Source: Sphingopyxis bauzanensis | GTDB lineage: Bacteria > Pseudomonadota > Alphaproteobacteria > Sphingomonadales > Sphingomonadaceae | Reading direction: 5' to 3' | Assembly: GCF_002205675.1 (NCBI RefSeq) | Contig: NZ_NISK01000003.1 | Location: 496,001-560,000, forward strand | Length of the DNA stretch: 64,000 bases | Shown: one piece after another, positions 53,801 to 64,000 of the stretch | Position numbering within the stretch: position 1 is the stretch's first letter | Layout: the number at the start of each line of letters is the position of its first letter | Translations under genes and position numbers: made by a program | Notes under the pieces: generated by a model | The model's database searches: none | Told to the model about the DNA's origin: nothing | The model's input: the letters and a program-made list of their open reading frames with translations, nothing else

Positions 53801-54241
53801 TCCCTTGTAGATATCCACCCGCAGCTGCACACCAGTCGGATCGAGAATGTAAAGCAGACGGTCCTTGATATTGCTCGGATATTGTTCGGGCCGGTCAGGT
53901 GCCGACGCGGTAGTTGTGGCACTTTGCCTGACACGGGAAAGCCAGGCCTGAATTGGCGCGGCAAGGCTGGCAGAATTTTTGCAGTGCTCCCTCGCCTGGT
54001 AAATCAGTGCCGCGGCGACATGTTTGCAATTTTGCCCCATCGGGCAGGAACAAGCGCCAAAGACCGCATCTCCATGCATGGCGATGTGCTGATTGTAGAC
54101 TTGGCCGCGCCCGTTCGAGACTCGGCTTACAACTGCGCCACGCGGCTGAGTCTCGACCAAAACGACCAACCCGCGATCAACATAATCGTTGGCGCGCCGC
54201 AGCGTCGATGAATCGAAATGATCGCTCAACCGGATACCCAT
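50885..54241 (-). CDS. SWIM zinc finger SNF2-family helicase/ATPase
   Basis: A 1118-residue protein. An N-terminal SWIM finger has C64, C66, C72 and H74 (ACSCPMGQNCKHVAAA). A long middle region leads to a SNF2 motor: DDMGLGKT (motif I), ILDEAQTLKN (motif II), LTGTPLEN (III), FSQFVEML, LSLKAGGVGLTLTEADTVI and RAHRIGQ (VI). Such proteins translocate on double-stranded DNA; in bacteria they act in transcription recycling, repair or phage defence. No methylase or nuclease partner sits beside it, so no system is assigned. A Met at 54241 begins the conserved part; a ribosome binding site is not evident. Confidence 0.9.
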   Translation of the reverse strand: MGIRLSDHFDSSTLRRANDYVDRGLVVLVETQPRGAVVSRVSNGRGQVYNQHIAMHGDAVFGACSCPMGQNCKHVAAALIYQAREHCKNSASLAAPIQAWLSRVRQSATTTASAPDRPEQYPSNIKDRLLYILDPTGVQLRVDIYKGRTAAAGDTLNKSMRRYDVLSAIRGNAVPNFIRPVDLELLAALAQARIWDARYGYGSGLADLLHPKDEQAISLIQRLCETDRLLHEALPEARLAWSDTRPNVGLGWRIVMDGDQQLGFVDGSGAALQLRGLEGATFWIDINAGRIGALAQPVKLEVLRLVETAPLVSADNAEMFRAALPDRMAGLALPRPRTIRHMTRPPTTRHAQLILGAETARENSYRWGGSLQLPTITMGFVYEGQEVSAHGPDPRIVHDGEVVTLLRDYEWEDSCLLRLMEAGAIPVEELELHWPSERMMECDLVFADGELSTSLMEVSRLDDAIGFAFQVVPALRREGWDIVEGRKWPFRLSEETASLSIATQNAPGEAFQGNDWFSLGFQAEIGGKAVDVAPLIAAFLEQFRQDWDNVPGVEELAQHLASQPVYLDRGKQGYVAVDLSPLAPLLHMFLSHHVELGAMHPSDAGLVRLAEEALAGSDVTFSDRVGILPLARSLQALAKVESFAPPAGLKAQLRDYQAYGTAWMATLLQAGFGGVLADDMGLGKTVQTLALLQARRETEARGPVLLIVPTSLVHSWRGQAAKFTPDLSLVIVHGNDRAGYREAALQADLVVTTYPLLARDRDWLAAHDWPLVILDEAQTLKNPASQMAKTLRDIPAGGRLALTGTPLENSLQDLWTLMDWVNPGLLGDRKRFQTLFRTPIEKHGDASAQSRLNRRLRPFLLRRTKEQVAAELPPKTEILERVELPKPQQALYETVRSIMDARVREAISTKGLAASRITVLDALLKLRQVCCDPALVKTEAAQSVTDSAKRARLRELVGELVAEGRRVLVFSQFVEMLHLIERDLTEAGIAYLSLTGQTRNRASVLDAFANGDAQVFLLSLKAGGVGLTLTEADTVILYDPWWNPAVERQAMDRAHRIGQSKPVFVHRLVAAGTVEERILDMQQRKQALADALFEAENDAAQTLLDETTLQDLFAPLGM

Positions 54242-54776
54242 GCGGCGTCATTACCCGGGCCGAGCTGTCGCGCAAGGCCTGCCCTACAGTTGCGCGTAGC
54301 CAGGATCTTGCCGGTTTGGACGATAAGCGTGGCTAAAAAAGTTGGCCAAGGACTCTGCCAAATCCGACGACAAATGATCCGCCGACCATGACAGTTCCAA
54401 TCCAAAATTCGATCGCCTGCGCGCGTCTCACGGTGATGGTTCACGACTGCTCATGCCGTCGATTTTGCACAAGCAAAATATGTAGGAAACAGCCGACGGC
54501 GCCAAGGAGGAAAAATAGGAGGATTGGTGCCCGGCCCAGCGCCAAAGGGGGAACGGACGCTGAAGCCGGACACCCATCAAGCGAGATTTGTCGGCTGGCT
54601 GGGAGCAAACTATGCACGCGGGCTTATCTTCATCATCGCGCAGGCTGACCGAAAGTTGCAATCGTTTGGCGAGGTAGCAAAAAGATCGATCAGACCCCGC
54701 AAAATGCTGCTCCCCTTTTTGACAGAGCTGAGCTAGATTCAACGCTACAACATAACTGCAATTGGGGAGTCGCAGG
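54242..54776. other. Intergenic region of 535 bp
   Basis: It lies between the divergent helicase and secreted-protein genes. It holds one weak small reading frame on the minus strand (listed separately) and an AT-rich stretch around 54470-54520. The end carries GGGGAG as ribosome binding site for the next gene. Confidence 0.4.
54441..54617 (-). CDS. Possible 58-residue small membrane protein
   Basis: A GTG-started frame in a gap contains a clear membrane-like stretch, GRAPILLFFLLGAVGCFLHILLV, followed by a short basic tail QNRRHEQS. Ribosome binding site and homology are not apparent. It may be chance; the hydrophobic-then-basic pattern is the only support. Confidence 0.25.
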   Translation of the reverse strand: MHSLLPASRQISLDGCPASASVPPLALGRAPILLFFLLGAVGCFLHILLVQNRRHEQS

Positions 54777-55112
54777 ATGCTCATCGCTTCAGTTCTTTTA
54801 GCCGCTATGGCGCCCGCACCGGCCGGTAACGTAGACAGCACCCGTGCCGCTTTCACCAAGTGCCTTCGAGATCACCTGAAAAAGCAGCTGGAAGAGAAGG
54901 TCGGCGAAGGTGAGTTCTCGCTGTCGGTCAAATCCGCGTGCGAGATCCAACAAAACGCCTTTAAAGCAGCAGTCACCGCGGCCAATCGCGCTGGTGGAGA
55001 TTCTGCTGCGGACGCCGCCGACAATGCCGAAATGCAGGTTGACGATTATCACGCGAACTTCACGGACAAGTTCAAAGATTATTCGTCGACCAACACCTTG
55101 CCGGGCGAATGA
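54777..55112 (+). CDS. Small secreted hypothetical protein
   Basis: A 111-residue protein starting MLIASVLLAAMAPAPAG, a short signal peptide, then a helical charged mature part with two Cys (CLRDHLKKQLEEKVGE and KSACEIQQNAFKAAV). ATG at 54777 has GGGGAG eight bases ahead. I do not recognise a named family. It probably lies in the periplasm. It is flanked by the divergent helicase gene and mobile-element debris, and no link to either is visible. Confidence 0.65.
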   Translation: MLIASVLLAAMAPAPAGNVDSTRAAFTKCLRDHLKKQLEEKVGEGEFSLSVKSACEIQQNAFKAAVTAANRAGGDSAADAADNAEMQVDDYHANFTDKFKDYSSTNTLPGE

Positions 55113-55190
55113 CAGCCAACGCCACTGCCGCGACAGCGCGTTAAGAACCGTAAAAAATATAAGAGTTTCGCCGGGTCCGAACGATGAAGC

Positions 55191-55526
55191 TTAGACCCGG
55201 CGAGGTAGTTGTTCGCTAAAGGGTTCCGGCGCAGCGCCGAACGGCCGATTGACGATTGCCAACACCGCCTCGGCAGCAAAGACGCGATTGCGGCGATAGC
55301 CAGTGCGCTCGATCAACACACCCGCTTCAACCAACTGGTTGATCGCGGCCAGCGCCTGAGGCCGCGATACGCTCAATTTGTCGGCCAGCCGTTTCAGCGT
55401 GATCACCGGATAGTCGATGAGCAAATCAAGGGCCCACAGCGAGGCGGATCCAGCGCGGTATTTGCGACGATCCCACCACTCTTCCGCCAATTGCTGGAGC
55501 GCCGTACGTGTTGCGAACAGCTCCAT
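55191..55526 (-). pseudogene. Winged-helix fragment (Fic/DUF1612-type C-terminus) fused to integrase debris
   Basis: About 111 residues: LWALDLLIDYPVITLKRLADKLSVSRPQALAAINQLVEAGVLIERTGYRRNRVF is a winged helix-turn-helix like the C-terminal domain of Fic or DUF1612-type proteins. The N-terminal enzymatic part is missing. Reading backward from MELFATRTALQQL, the frame continues upstream into integrase sequence (KKIAEGIDPDKQQREA), separated from the integrase start by a stop codon and a frameshift. It could be expressed as a small DNA-binding protein but is more likely a leftover of deletion. Confidence 0.65.
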
Positions 55527-55786
55527 CGCCTCGCGCTGCTGCTTGTCTGGATCGATGCCCTCGGCGATCTTCTTTCAGGCCTCGTCGCGCTTCTCCCGCG
55601 CGGCTTTCAGGCTGACGTGCGGTATTTCCCAAGCGCTAGCTTCGTCTCCCGGCCATCGATCCGGTATTTGAGACGCCAGAGGAGCGATCCTTTCGGCTGG
55701 ACGAGGATAAACAGCCCCTCGGCATCAGACACCTTGTCGGGCTTTGCACGGGGCTGGAGATTCTGGATTTGAATGACCGTAAGCAT
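55527..55786 (-). pseudogene. P4-type integrase remnant (N-terminal DUF4102 domain)
   Basis: From ATG at 55786 the frame encodes MLTVIQIQNLQPRAKPDK, VSDAEGLFILVQPKGSLLWRLKYRIDGRETKLALGKY, the arm-binding domain of P4-type tyrosine integrases. A one-base deletion near 55620 shifts the frame; after restoring it, SLKAAREKRDEA, a TGA (probably from CGA), then KKIAEGIDP follow. The catalytic domain is absent. The gene begins about 170 bp downstream of tRNA-Thr in the same direction, the classic place for such an integrase. Confidence 0.8.
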
Positions 55787-55953
55787 GGCAACTTCAATTC
55801 CGGACTCGAACTGGTCAAGCGCCGAAAAATTGGCTCCCAACGAGGGTCAAACAGCCACGGATTTGCGTGGACGCCTACAGGCGATCAACGCCTTGCGTAG
55901 AGCAGATGAGAGATAATTTTTCAAGGTTTTCCGCTATTTATCGCGACGGGAGC

Positions 55954-56029
55954 TGGTGCCGCTTACAGGACTCGAACCTGTGACCCCATCATTACGAATG
56001 ATGTGCTCTACCAACTGAGCTAAAGCGGC
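55954..56029 (-). tRNA. tRNA-Thr (anticodon CGU)
   Basis: A full cloverleaf on the minus strand: acceptor GCCGCTT pairs with AAGCGGC, D-arm AGCTCAGTTGGTAGAGC, anticodon loop TTCGTAA in a CATCA/TGATG stem, T-loop GTTCGAGTC, and encoded CCA. The integrase remnant starts just downstream. Confidence 0.95.
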
Positions 56030-56086
56030 AACGAGGCGCGCGTCTATCAGCGTGCCGGGGCGAAGACAAGCATCCTCGCGCAGAAT

Positions 56087-56521
56087 TTGATTCCGTCCCG
56101 GAGGCCGCGATTTCGCGGGGTCGGTGGCGTCGTCTGGATACATGTGCCGCTCAGCGCCGCCAGCTATCGCGATGAACAGCGCCGTGAGACTTTTGCCGCA
56201 GGGTCGGTCCGCGTGCCCGCCGACCAGCCGCTCGGCCTGCTCGCGGTCGCGATGCTCGATCCCGAAAGCGCCGACTCACTGCTCGCGTGGAATTTCTTTC
56301 CCGGCATGCTGCAGCGCACCGAATATATCGAAGGCTATACGATCGCCCCGCTGGCCGATCGCATGCTTGCCGGTGATCTCGATTTGCGCCGTGAGTTCGA
56401 GGCGAGGCTGGCGGCCGACCCCTCCTGCGCTGCGGACGGCAACGCCCGACTGGCGTGGTTTTACGCGCCCTATTATGACGAATGCTATCTTCTCTATCCG
56501 ATCGGCCGTGAGTTTCGTTGA
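56087..56521 (+). pseudogene. C-terminal fragment of an M14-type peptidase
   Basis: About 120 recognisable residues: VRVPADQPLGLLAVAMLDPESADSLLAWNFFPGMLQRTEYIEGYTIAPLADRML and WFYAPYYDECYLLYPIGREF match the end of sphingomonad M14 zinc carboxypeptidase-like proteins. The catalytic N-terminal part (HxxE zinc site) is absent. The first 30 residues or so are not homologous and start at or beside the tRNA-Thr gene, so the gene was probably cut by insertion or deletion there. Likely non-functional. Confidence 0.65.
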
Positions 56522-56742
56522 GCGCATGTCACCTCAGGTGAGGCGTCAACGATCTGGAAGGTTGCACGGCCTCGCTGCCAATATGATTGCAGACGCTCAG
56601 GCATCCGCAACTGGCTCGCGCAATTCTCCCGCCGCGATGCGATGCGGGATAACCCGCACTGTCGTCGGACCGGACGCAGTATCGCTCCATCCGCTAGGGG
56701 GCCGATCTCGCGAAAAAACCAAATCCAAGTTATTGAAAGAAA

Positions 56743-56818
<76 letters not shown>

Positions 56819-56930
56819 ACTGCCGGTTTGCGGCGCGCTTTGCGGCGGCGAGCAAGGCTCTTTGCTGCGAAGCGAGCGGCCCGCTATCATGCCGATACGG
56901 GGATGGCAATGCCTGCGCCGAAGATTTTTC

Positions 56931-58037
56931 TCAATGAAAGCGGCGCGTGCCGGTTTTGCTGTCGTTTTCGATCGCCAGGATGATGCCGACGCAGGTCATG
57001 ATGGTGAGCATCGACGAGCCGCCGTAGGAGAAAAGGGGGAGGGGAATGCCAACGACGGGCGCCAGCCCCATCACCATCATCAGATTGACCGCGATGTAGA
57101 AAAAGATCGTCATCGTAAGGCCCGCGGCGGTCAGCTGGCCGAAGCGGGTGCGCGCGCGGATGGCGACGCGCGTCCCCCAGCGAAGCAGTAGGAAGAAGCC
57201 GAAGATCAGCGCCAGCCCGCCGATCAGCCCCCATTCTTCGGCCATCGTCGCAAAAATGAAGTCGGTGTGTCCTTCGGGTAGATAGTCGAGATGGCTTTGC
57301 GAACCGTTGAGGAAGCCCTTGCCGCCGACGCCGCCCGAGCCGATCGCGATCTTCGACTGGCTGATATGATAGCCGGCGCCGAGCGGGTCGCTTTCGGGGT
57401 CGAGGAAGATCAGCACCCGCTTTTGCTGATAGTCGTGGAGAAACGAGAACAAGATCGGGAGCGCCGCAGCCCCGGCGATCGCGGTGCCGCCGAACCACCA
57501 GAAGGGCAGGCCCGCAACGAACATCACCACGACGCCGCCGATACAGATCGACAGAGCGGTGCCAAGATCGGGTTGCAGCATGACCAGCGCCGCGGGCAGG
57601 CCGATCATAATCAGCGCGGGCCAGAGCGCCGTCCAGCTGCGCGTGTTGCCAGGCGGCAGTTGCGCGTAAAAGCGCGCGAGCGCCACCACAATAGTGACCT
57701 TCATCAGCTCGGATGGCTGCAAATTCATGAAACCAAGGTTCAGCCAGCGCTGGCTGCCGCCACCGACAAAGCCCAGCAGCTCGACCGCGATCAGCAGCAC
57801 CAGCACGCCGATGTAAGCGATGTACGAGAAATCCTCGAAAATCCGGAGCGGAAAGCGCCCGATCGCCATCGCTACGGTCAGGAAGACGAGAAAGCGCACG
57901 GTTTGCTGCATCGCCCACGGCGTGAAACTGCCACCCGCCGCCGAATAAAGCACAAGGATGCCAAAGCCGGTGATGGCGGTCAGCAGTGCGATCAGTTTCC
58001 ACGGAATGCGCTGGATGGCGGGCGGCACGACGATCAT
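56931..58037 (-). CDS. rodA: RodA, SEDS-family peptidoglycan glycosyltransferase
   Basis: A 368-residue integral membrane protein with about ten helices. SEDS motifs are present: GSQRWLNLGFMNLQPSELMK near 95-114, PDLGTA, GYHISQSKIAIGSGGVGGKGFLNGSQSHLDYLPEGHTDFIF and GIPLPLFSYGGSS. It polymerises lipid II glycan strands in the elongasome and works with PBP2. It overlaps mrdA by four bases (ATGA) and is the last gene of the mre-mrd operon. Confidence 0.96.
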   Translation of the reverse strand: MIVVPPAIQRIPWKLIALLTAITGFGILVLYSAAGGSFTPWAMQQTVRFLVFLTVAMAIGRFPLRIFEDFSYIAYIGVLVLLIAVELLGFVGGGSQRWLNLGFMNLQPSELMKVTIVVALARFYAQLPPGNTRSWTALWPALIMIGLPAALVMLQPDLGTALSICIGGVVVMFVAGLPFWWFGGTAIAGAAALPILFSFLHDYQQKRVLIFLDPESDPLGAGYHISQSKIAIGSGGVGGKGFLNGSQSHLDYLPEGHTDFIFATMAEEWGLIGGLALIFGFFLLLRWGTRVAIRARTRFGQLTAAGLTMTIFFYIAVNLMMVMGLAPVVGIPLPLFSYGGSSMLTIMTCVGIILAIENDSKTGTRRFH

Positions 58038-59944
58038 TCCGGCAGCTCGGGGTTGGGGTCGCTCGACGCGCCCGCCTTCCAGGCGGCATAGTCGCGCTCC
58101 ATCCGCTCCTTGATCGTGCCGCCCCAGCCCGCCTCGAACGTCTCAAGCGCCTCCATCGCCTTTTCGCGGTCGTAGAGAAAGGTGAAGATGTCCTTCGCGA
58201 TCGGCGCCGCGGCGCGCGAGCCGCCCATGCCATGTTCGATCACCACCGACGCCGCATAGCGTGGGTTCTCGACGGGGGCGAAGCAGACGAACAGCCCATG
58301 GTCGCGGTACTTCCACGCCCCGCTCTGCCCGCGCGAGCCAGAGGCGAGGCCGCGCACCTGCGCGGTGCCGGTCTTGCCGCCCATGGTGATGCCGTCGAGC
58401 GGCAAGCGGCTGCGCACCGCGGTGCCGGCGCCGTTGACGACCAGGTCCATGCCCTGGCGTGCGACGGCGAGCGCCTCGGGCGAAAAGGGCAGGGGTTCGT
58501 TCTGGAATGCGCGATTGATGAGGCGCGGGTAGAGCCGGCGCCCCGATGCGATGCGTGCCGACATGACAGCCAGTTGCAGCGGATTGACGCTGACATAACC
58601 CTGACCGATCACCGCGTTCAGCGAGTCCGACGCGGTCCATTTCTGGTCGTACCTGCTCTGTTTCCACGCGCTGTCGGGGATCGTGCCATAGCGCTGGTTG
58701 CTCCCTGCGAGCTGAAATTCCTCGCCCAGCCCCAGCAGTTTCGCAGTCGGCGCCATCGCGTCATAGCCCAGCCGATGGGCGAGCCAGTAGAAATAGCTGT
58801 TGCAGCTTTTCATGATCGCGGTCGGCATGTCGATGCTGCCGTGGGTACCAAGGCAGCGAAAGAAGCGATTGCCTAATCGGTAACCGCCGATGCAGGTATG
58901 CCGTTCGCTGGGATCTACGCCATGCTCGACCGCGGCGATTGCGGCCATCGGTTTCAGCGTCGAACCGGGAGGATAGAGGCCGCGTGTCGCCTTGTTGATC
59001 AGCGGTTGATGATCATCGGCGCGCAGCCAGCTATATTCGTTGTTGCTGATCCCGTCCGAAAAACTGTTGGGGTCAAAACTCGGCATCGAGATGAACGACA
59101 GGATGTCGCCGTTCAGGCAGTCGATCACGATGATGGCGCCCGATTCGCGGCCCATGCGGCGCGCGGCATATTCCTGCAGGTCGGCATCGATCGTCAGATG
59201 GACGGTCTTGCCCTGAACATCGGGCTGGGTTTCAAGGTCGCGCACCACGCGGCCGCGCGCAGTGACCTCGACGCGTCGCGCACCGGGTTTACCTTTCAGC
59301 ATCGGCTGGAAATATTTCTCCAGCCCATCTTTGCCGATCCGGTACCCGGGGGTGATGTAGAGCGGATCCTTGGCCTTTTGATATTCCTCGGCATTGGGAG
59401 CGCCGACATAGCCGATCAGATGGCCGACCGCGGCCCCGGTCGGGTAGTTACGCGCAAAGCCGCGCTGCGGCGCGATCCCGGGCAATTCGGGCAGGCGAAC
59501 GAGGATCGAGGCATATTCGGCCTCGCTCATGTCCTCGGCGACCGCGACGGGCTGGAATCCCGAAGCGGCCTTCAGGTCACGGTTAATCCTTTCCATCGTG
59601 TCGCCGTCGAGCTGCAACAGGGTACGCAATTGCCCGAGCACGATTTCGCGATTGTGCAATCGGTCGGGGATGATGTCGATGCGCAGCGAAACGCGGTTGT
59701 TGGCCAGCGCCTTGCCGTTGCGATCGACGATCCACCCGCGGCGCGGCGGCACAAGCGTCAGGTTGACACGATTGCTTTCAGATTCAAGGACATAGCGATC
59801 GTTATCGACCACCGAAATATAGGCCATGCGCGCCGCGAGCGCGACGCCCACCGCGGCTTGGGCGCCGCCGACGATTAACGCGCGGCGGGTGAAGGTGAAA
59901 CCGCGCCAGGCTTCAGTAATGGGGGGGCTTTTGCCGCGTGCCAT
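58034..59944 (-). CDS. mrdA: Penicillin-binding protein 2 (elongation transpeptidase)
   Basis: A 636-residue class B PBP. A basic N-terminus and one membrane helix (about 23-44) precede the dimerisation domain (PPRRGWIVDRNGKALANN) and the transpeptidase domain with the active-site S328-T-L-K331 (PPGSTLKP), S380-C-N382 and K524-T-G526 (GGKTGTAQV). It cross-links peptidoglycan during side-wall growth. It starts 6 nt behind mreD and overlaps rodA, matching the usual mreBCD-mrdAB order. Confidence 0.96.
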   Translation of the reverse strand: MARGKSPPITEAWRGFTFTRRALIVGGAQAAVGVALAARMAYISVVDNDRYVLESESNRVNLTLVPPRRGWIVDRNGKALANNRVSLRIDIIPDRLHNREIVLGQLRTLLQLDGDTMERINRDLKAASGFQPVAVAEDMSEAEYASILVRLPELPGIAPQRGFARNYPTGAAVGHLIGYVGAPNAEEYQKAKDPLYITPGYRIGKDGLEKYFQPMLKGKPGARRVEVTARGRVVRDLETQPDVQGKTVHLTIDADLQEYAARRMGRESGAIIVIDCLNGDILSFISMPSFDPNSFSDGISNNEYSWLRADDHQPLINKATRGLYPPGSTLKPMAAIAAVEHGVDPSERHTCIGGYRLGNRFFRCLGTHGSIDMPTAIMKSCNSYFYWLAHRLGYDAMAPTAKLLGLGEEFQLAGSNQRYGTIPDSAWKQSRYDQKWTASDSLNAVIGQGYVSVNPLQLAVMSARIASGRRLYPRLINRAFQNEPLPFSPEALAVARQGMDLVVNGAGTAVRSRLPLDGITMGGKTGTAQVRGLASGSRGQSGAWKYRDHGLFVCFAPVENPRYAASVVIEHGMGGSRAAAPIAKDIFTFLYDREKAMEALETFEAGWGGTIKERMERDYAAWKAGASSDPNPELPE

Positions 59945-59950
59945 GGGGGA

Positions 59951-60475
59951 CTATCGGCGTTTCAGTCGGAAATTGTCAAACTTGCCGGTCAGGCGCATGA
60001 ACAATGGCACAAGCAGAATGGAAATGACGATTTGCGGTACGACCAGGCCAAGGACGCGGCCGGTCGCCGCGCCCGGGTGCGCGATCAGCGCTGCAAGCGA
60101 CTGGATGCTCGCGATCAGCAAGGCCGCGATAACCCAATCGTGCAGGAAACCGCGCCAATAGATGCGCTGCGACGAATAATGGATCGCGATGCTGGCGAGC
60201 GTCCACAGCCCGACCGCGGTGCCGATCGGCTGGCCGCTGAACAGATCGTCCCACAGCCCGAGCGGCAGGCCGATCCACACCGGCCACATTTCGGTTCGCA
60301 GCAATTGCCAGCACAAAAAGAACAGTAGGCCGAGCGGCGGCAGCACCGGCGAGTTGGCAACAAGTGGCAGCATCAGCGGCAATGCCGAGGCAAGCATCAC
60401 CGTCGCCACCGGCACGATCCGCATCCGCCACAGCGATGCCGGCTCGCCGAGGCGCGGCGCGGCGGTCTTGTTCAT
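59951..60475 (-). CDS. mreD: MreD, rod-shape-determining membrane protein
   Basis: A 174-residue protein with four to five membrane segments (VATVMLASALPLMLPLV, PPLGLLFFLCWQLL, VIAALLIASIQSLAALIA, IVISILLVPLFMRL) and the family motif PLGLWDDLFSGQPIGTAVGLW. It belongs to the elongasome with MreC. It overlaps mreC by four bases. The call rests on motif and operon position. Confidence 0.93.
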   Translation of the reverse strand: MNKTAAPRLGEPASLWRMRIVPVATVMLASALPLMLPLVANSPVLPPLGLLFFLCWQLLRTEMWPVWIGLPLGLWDDLFSGQPIGTAVGLWTLASIAIHYSSQRIYWRGFLHDWVIAALLIASIQSLAALIAHPGAATGRVLGLVVPQIVISILLVPLFMRLTGKFDNFRLKRR

Positions 60476-61377
60476 GGCGCGGGTTCCGGCACCGGGGCGG
60501 GTGGGGAGGGCGGCGCGCGCTGCGCCTCGATATTGTCGGGCGTGTAAGGACGCAGCACCGACACCGCATCGACCTTGCCTGGATCGGCGAGCGGGCGGGC
60601 GAGGGCGCCGTCATCCTGCCGCCGCACGACGATCGCGACCGGAATGTTCGGCGGATACAGCCCGCCGGAACCCGATGTGACCAATATGTCGCCGGGCTTG
60701 AACGGGTTGTTGGCAATATTGAGGGTGCGGATGTCGAGATCGCCGTTGCCGCGGCCATAGGCAAGCGCGGGCAGGCCGTCGCGCGCGCGGCGCACTGGCA
60801 CGATATTGTCCACGTCGGTCAGCAGCAGCACTTGCGACACCGAGGGGCCGCTGCTGAGCACTCGCCCGATCAGCCCGTCCGCGCCGCGCACCGGCTGGCC
60901 GGCGGCGACTCCCAGGTTGCGGCCAATACTGAGCAGCGCGATGCGCTTGCTGCTGGTTGAGGTCGAGGTGAGCAGGTAACCGTTGGCGAGCGCGGTCTTG
61001 TCGGTTTCCTGCAGCTTGAGCAGCGCCTTTAGCTGGCGGTTCTCTTCCTGCAACGTACTGGTGGCGACCAACTCGCGGCGCGTGTCGGCCAGTTCGGTGC
61101 GCAGCCGCCGGTTCTGCGAACCGGCGCGGACATAAGCGCCGACACTATCGTCGATGCCCGAGATCGAGCCAATCACCGATCGCGACACGCGCGCGATCGG
61201 CGCGGTGATTTCCTGACTTGCCAGACGCAGTTGCGCAAATCCGACGGGGTCAACGACCGACAGGATCGCCAGCAACAGTCCCGCAACCGCCCCTGTCACC
61301 GCGATGACATAGGCCGCAAACAGGCTGTATTGGGCCTTTCGGGATTGCCCCGGACGTCGATGTACCGGGCGGACCAT
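60472..61377 (-). CDS. mreC: MreC, rod-shape-determining protein
   Basis: A 301-residue protein with a short basic cytoplasmic tail, one membrane helix (about 19-42), a coiled coil (about 85-120, ELADTRRELVATSTLQEENRQLKALLKLQE) and a periplasmic beta domain with NLGVAAGQPVRGADGLIGRVL and GDILVTSGSGGLYPPNIPVAIV. A Pro-rich tail (PPSPPAPVPEPAP) ends the protein. It links MreB, PBP2 and RodA and activates PBP2. It lies 17 nt behind mreB. Confidence 0.95.
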   Translation of the reverse strand: MVRPVHRRPGQSRKAQYSLFAAYVIAVTGAVAGLLLAILSVVDPVGFAQLRLASQEITAPIARVSRSVIGSISGIDDSVGAYVRAGSQNRRLRTELADTRRELVATSTLQEENRQLKALLKLQETDKTALANGYLLTSTSTSSKRIALLSIGRNLGVAAGQPVRGADGLIGRVLSSGPSVSQVLLLTDVDNIVPVRRARDGLPALAYGRGNGDLDIRTLNIANNPFKPGDILVTSGSGGLYPPNIPVAIVVRRQDDGALARPLADPGKVDAVSVLRPYTPDNIEAQRAPPSPPAPVPEPAP

Positions 61378-61394
61378 AGTTCAGATACGCTCGC

Positions 61395-64000
<2,606 letters not shown>

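Overview
The window looks like chromosomal DNA of a sphingomonad (Alphaproteobacteria, Sphingomonadales; Sphingopyxis or a close relative is my guess). The evidence is high GC content, three large TonB-dependent receptors beside catabolic genes, a mreB-mreC-mreD-mrdA-rodA block divergent from mutL, and sphingomonad-type conjugation genes. No species-diagnostic gene was identified. The accessory genome fills about 1-31 kb, the catabolic and transport genes about 31-50 kb, and a patch of decayed mobile DNA plus conserved cell-shape genes the rest.

Region 1 (1-3.5 kb): two overlapping genes, the first cut by the window edge, encode a large protein with a PIN-like tail and a helical protein of unknown role.

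Region 2 (3.7-22.6 kb) is the most unusual part. A complete RIT (recombinase-in-trio) element with three overlapping tyrosine recombinases sits between 195-bp inverted repeats at 11.0-14.7 kb. On each side lies a copy of the same conjugation/anti-restriction module in mirror image: a DUF736 fragment, terminator, alpA-like regulator, ardC, a small sigma-region-4-like gene, a conserved hairpin, a nucleotidyltransferase-HEPN gene, one variable gene (a nuclease on the left, a MucR-like gene on the right), traD, traC, an oriT-like site and traA. The copies have clearly diverged, so this is not a fresh duplication. Both DUF736 copies are 3' halves truncated at the RIT boundary, which suggests two related elements were fused through RIT ends. 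Type IV secretion and coupling-protein genes are absent, so the modules are transfer remnants or mobilizable at most.

Region 3 (22.8-31.2 kb) looks like a defence island. It holds a GHKL ATPase-nuclease protein divergent from a PD-(D/E)XK-type protein, then a compact operon that I read as an ABC-three-component (ABC-3C) system: a 56-aa membrane peptide, a C-terminal-domain component, a middle component, a Rad50-like ABC ATPase with a cysteine hook, and a trailing protein with an RxxxxH motif typical of HEPN RNases.

Region 4 (31.5-50.2 kb) is metabolic. A TonB receptor is translationally coupled to a PhoD phosphatase, followed by a DUF2855 gene and a second receptor. Then come a third receptor with a hotdog thioesterase, an acyl-CoA ligase with an SMP-30-type lactonase, and a set made of enoyl-CoA hydratase, MFS transporter, aminoglycoside-phosphotransferase-like kinase, acyl-CoA dehydrogenase and LysR regulator. 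The lactonase, ligase, kinase and dehydrogenase combination suggests breakdown of a gamma-lactone or 4-hydroxy acid.

Region 5 (50.2-56.8 kb): a SWIM-SNF2 helicase gene, a small secreted protein, a wrecked P4-type integrase fused to a winged-helix fragment beside tRNA-Thr, a truncated M14 peptidase and tRNA-Lys. Region 6 (56.9-64 kb): rodA, mrdA, mreD, mreC and mreB on the minus strand for rod-shape elongation, and divergent mutL running off the right edge.
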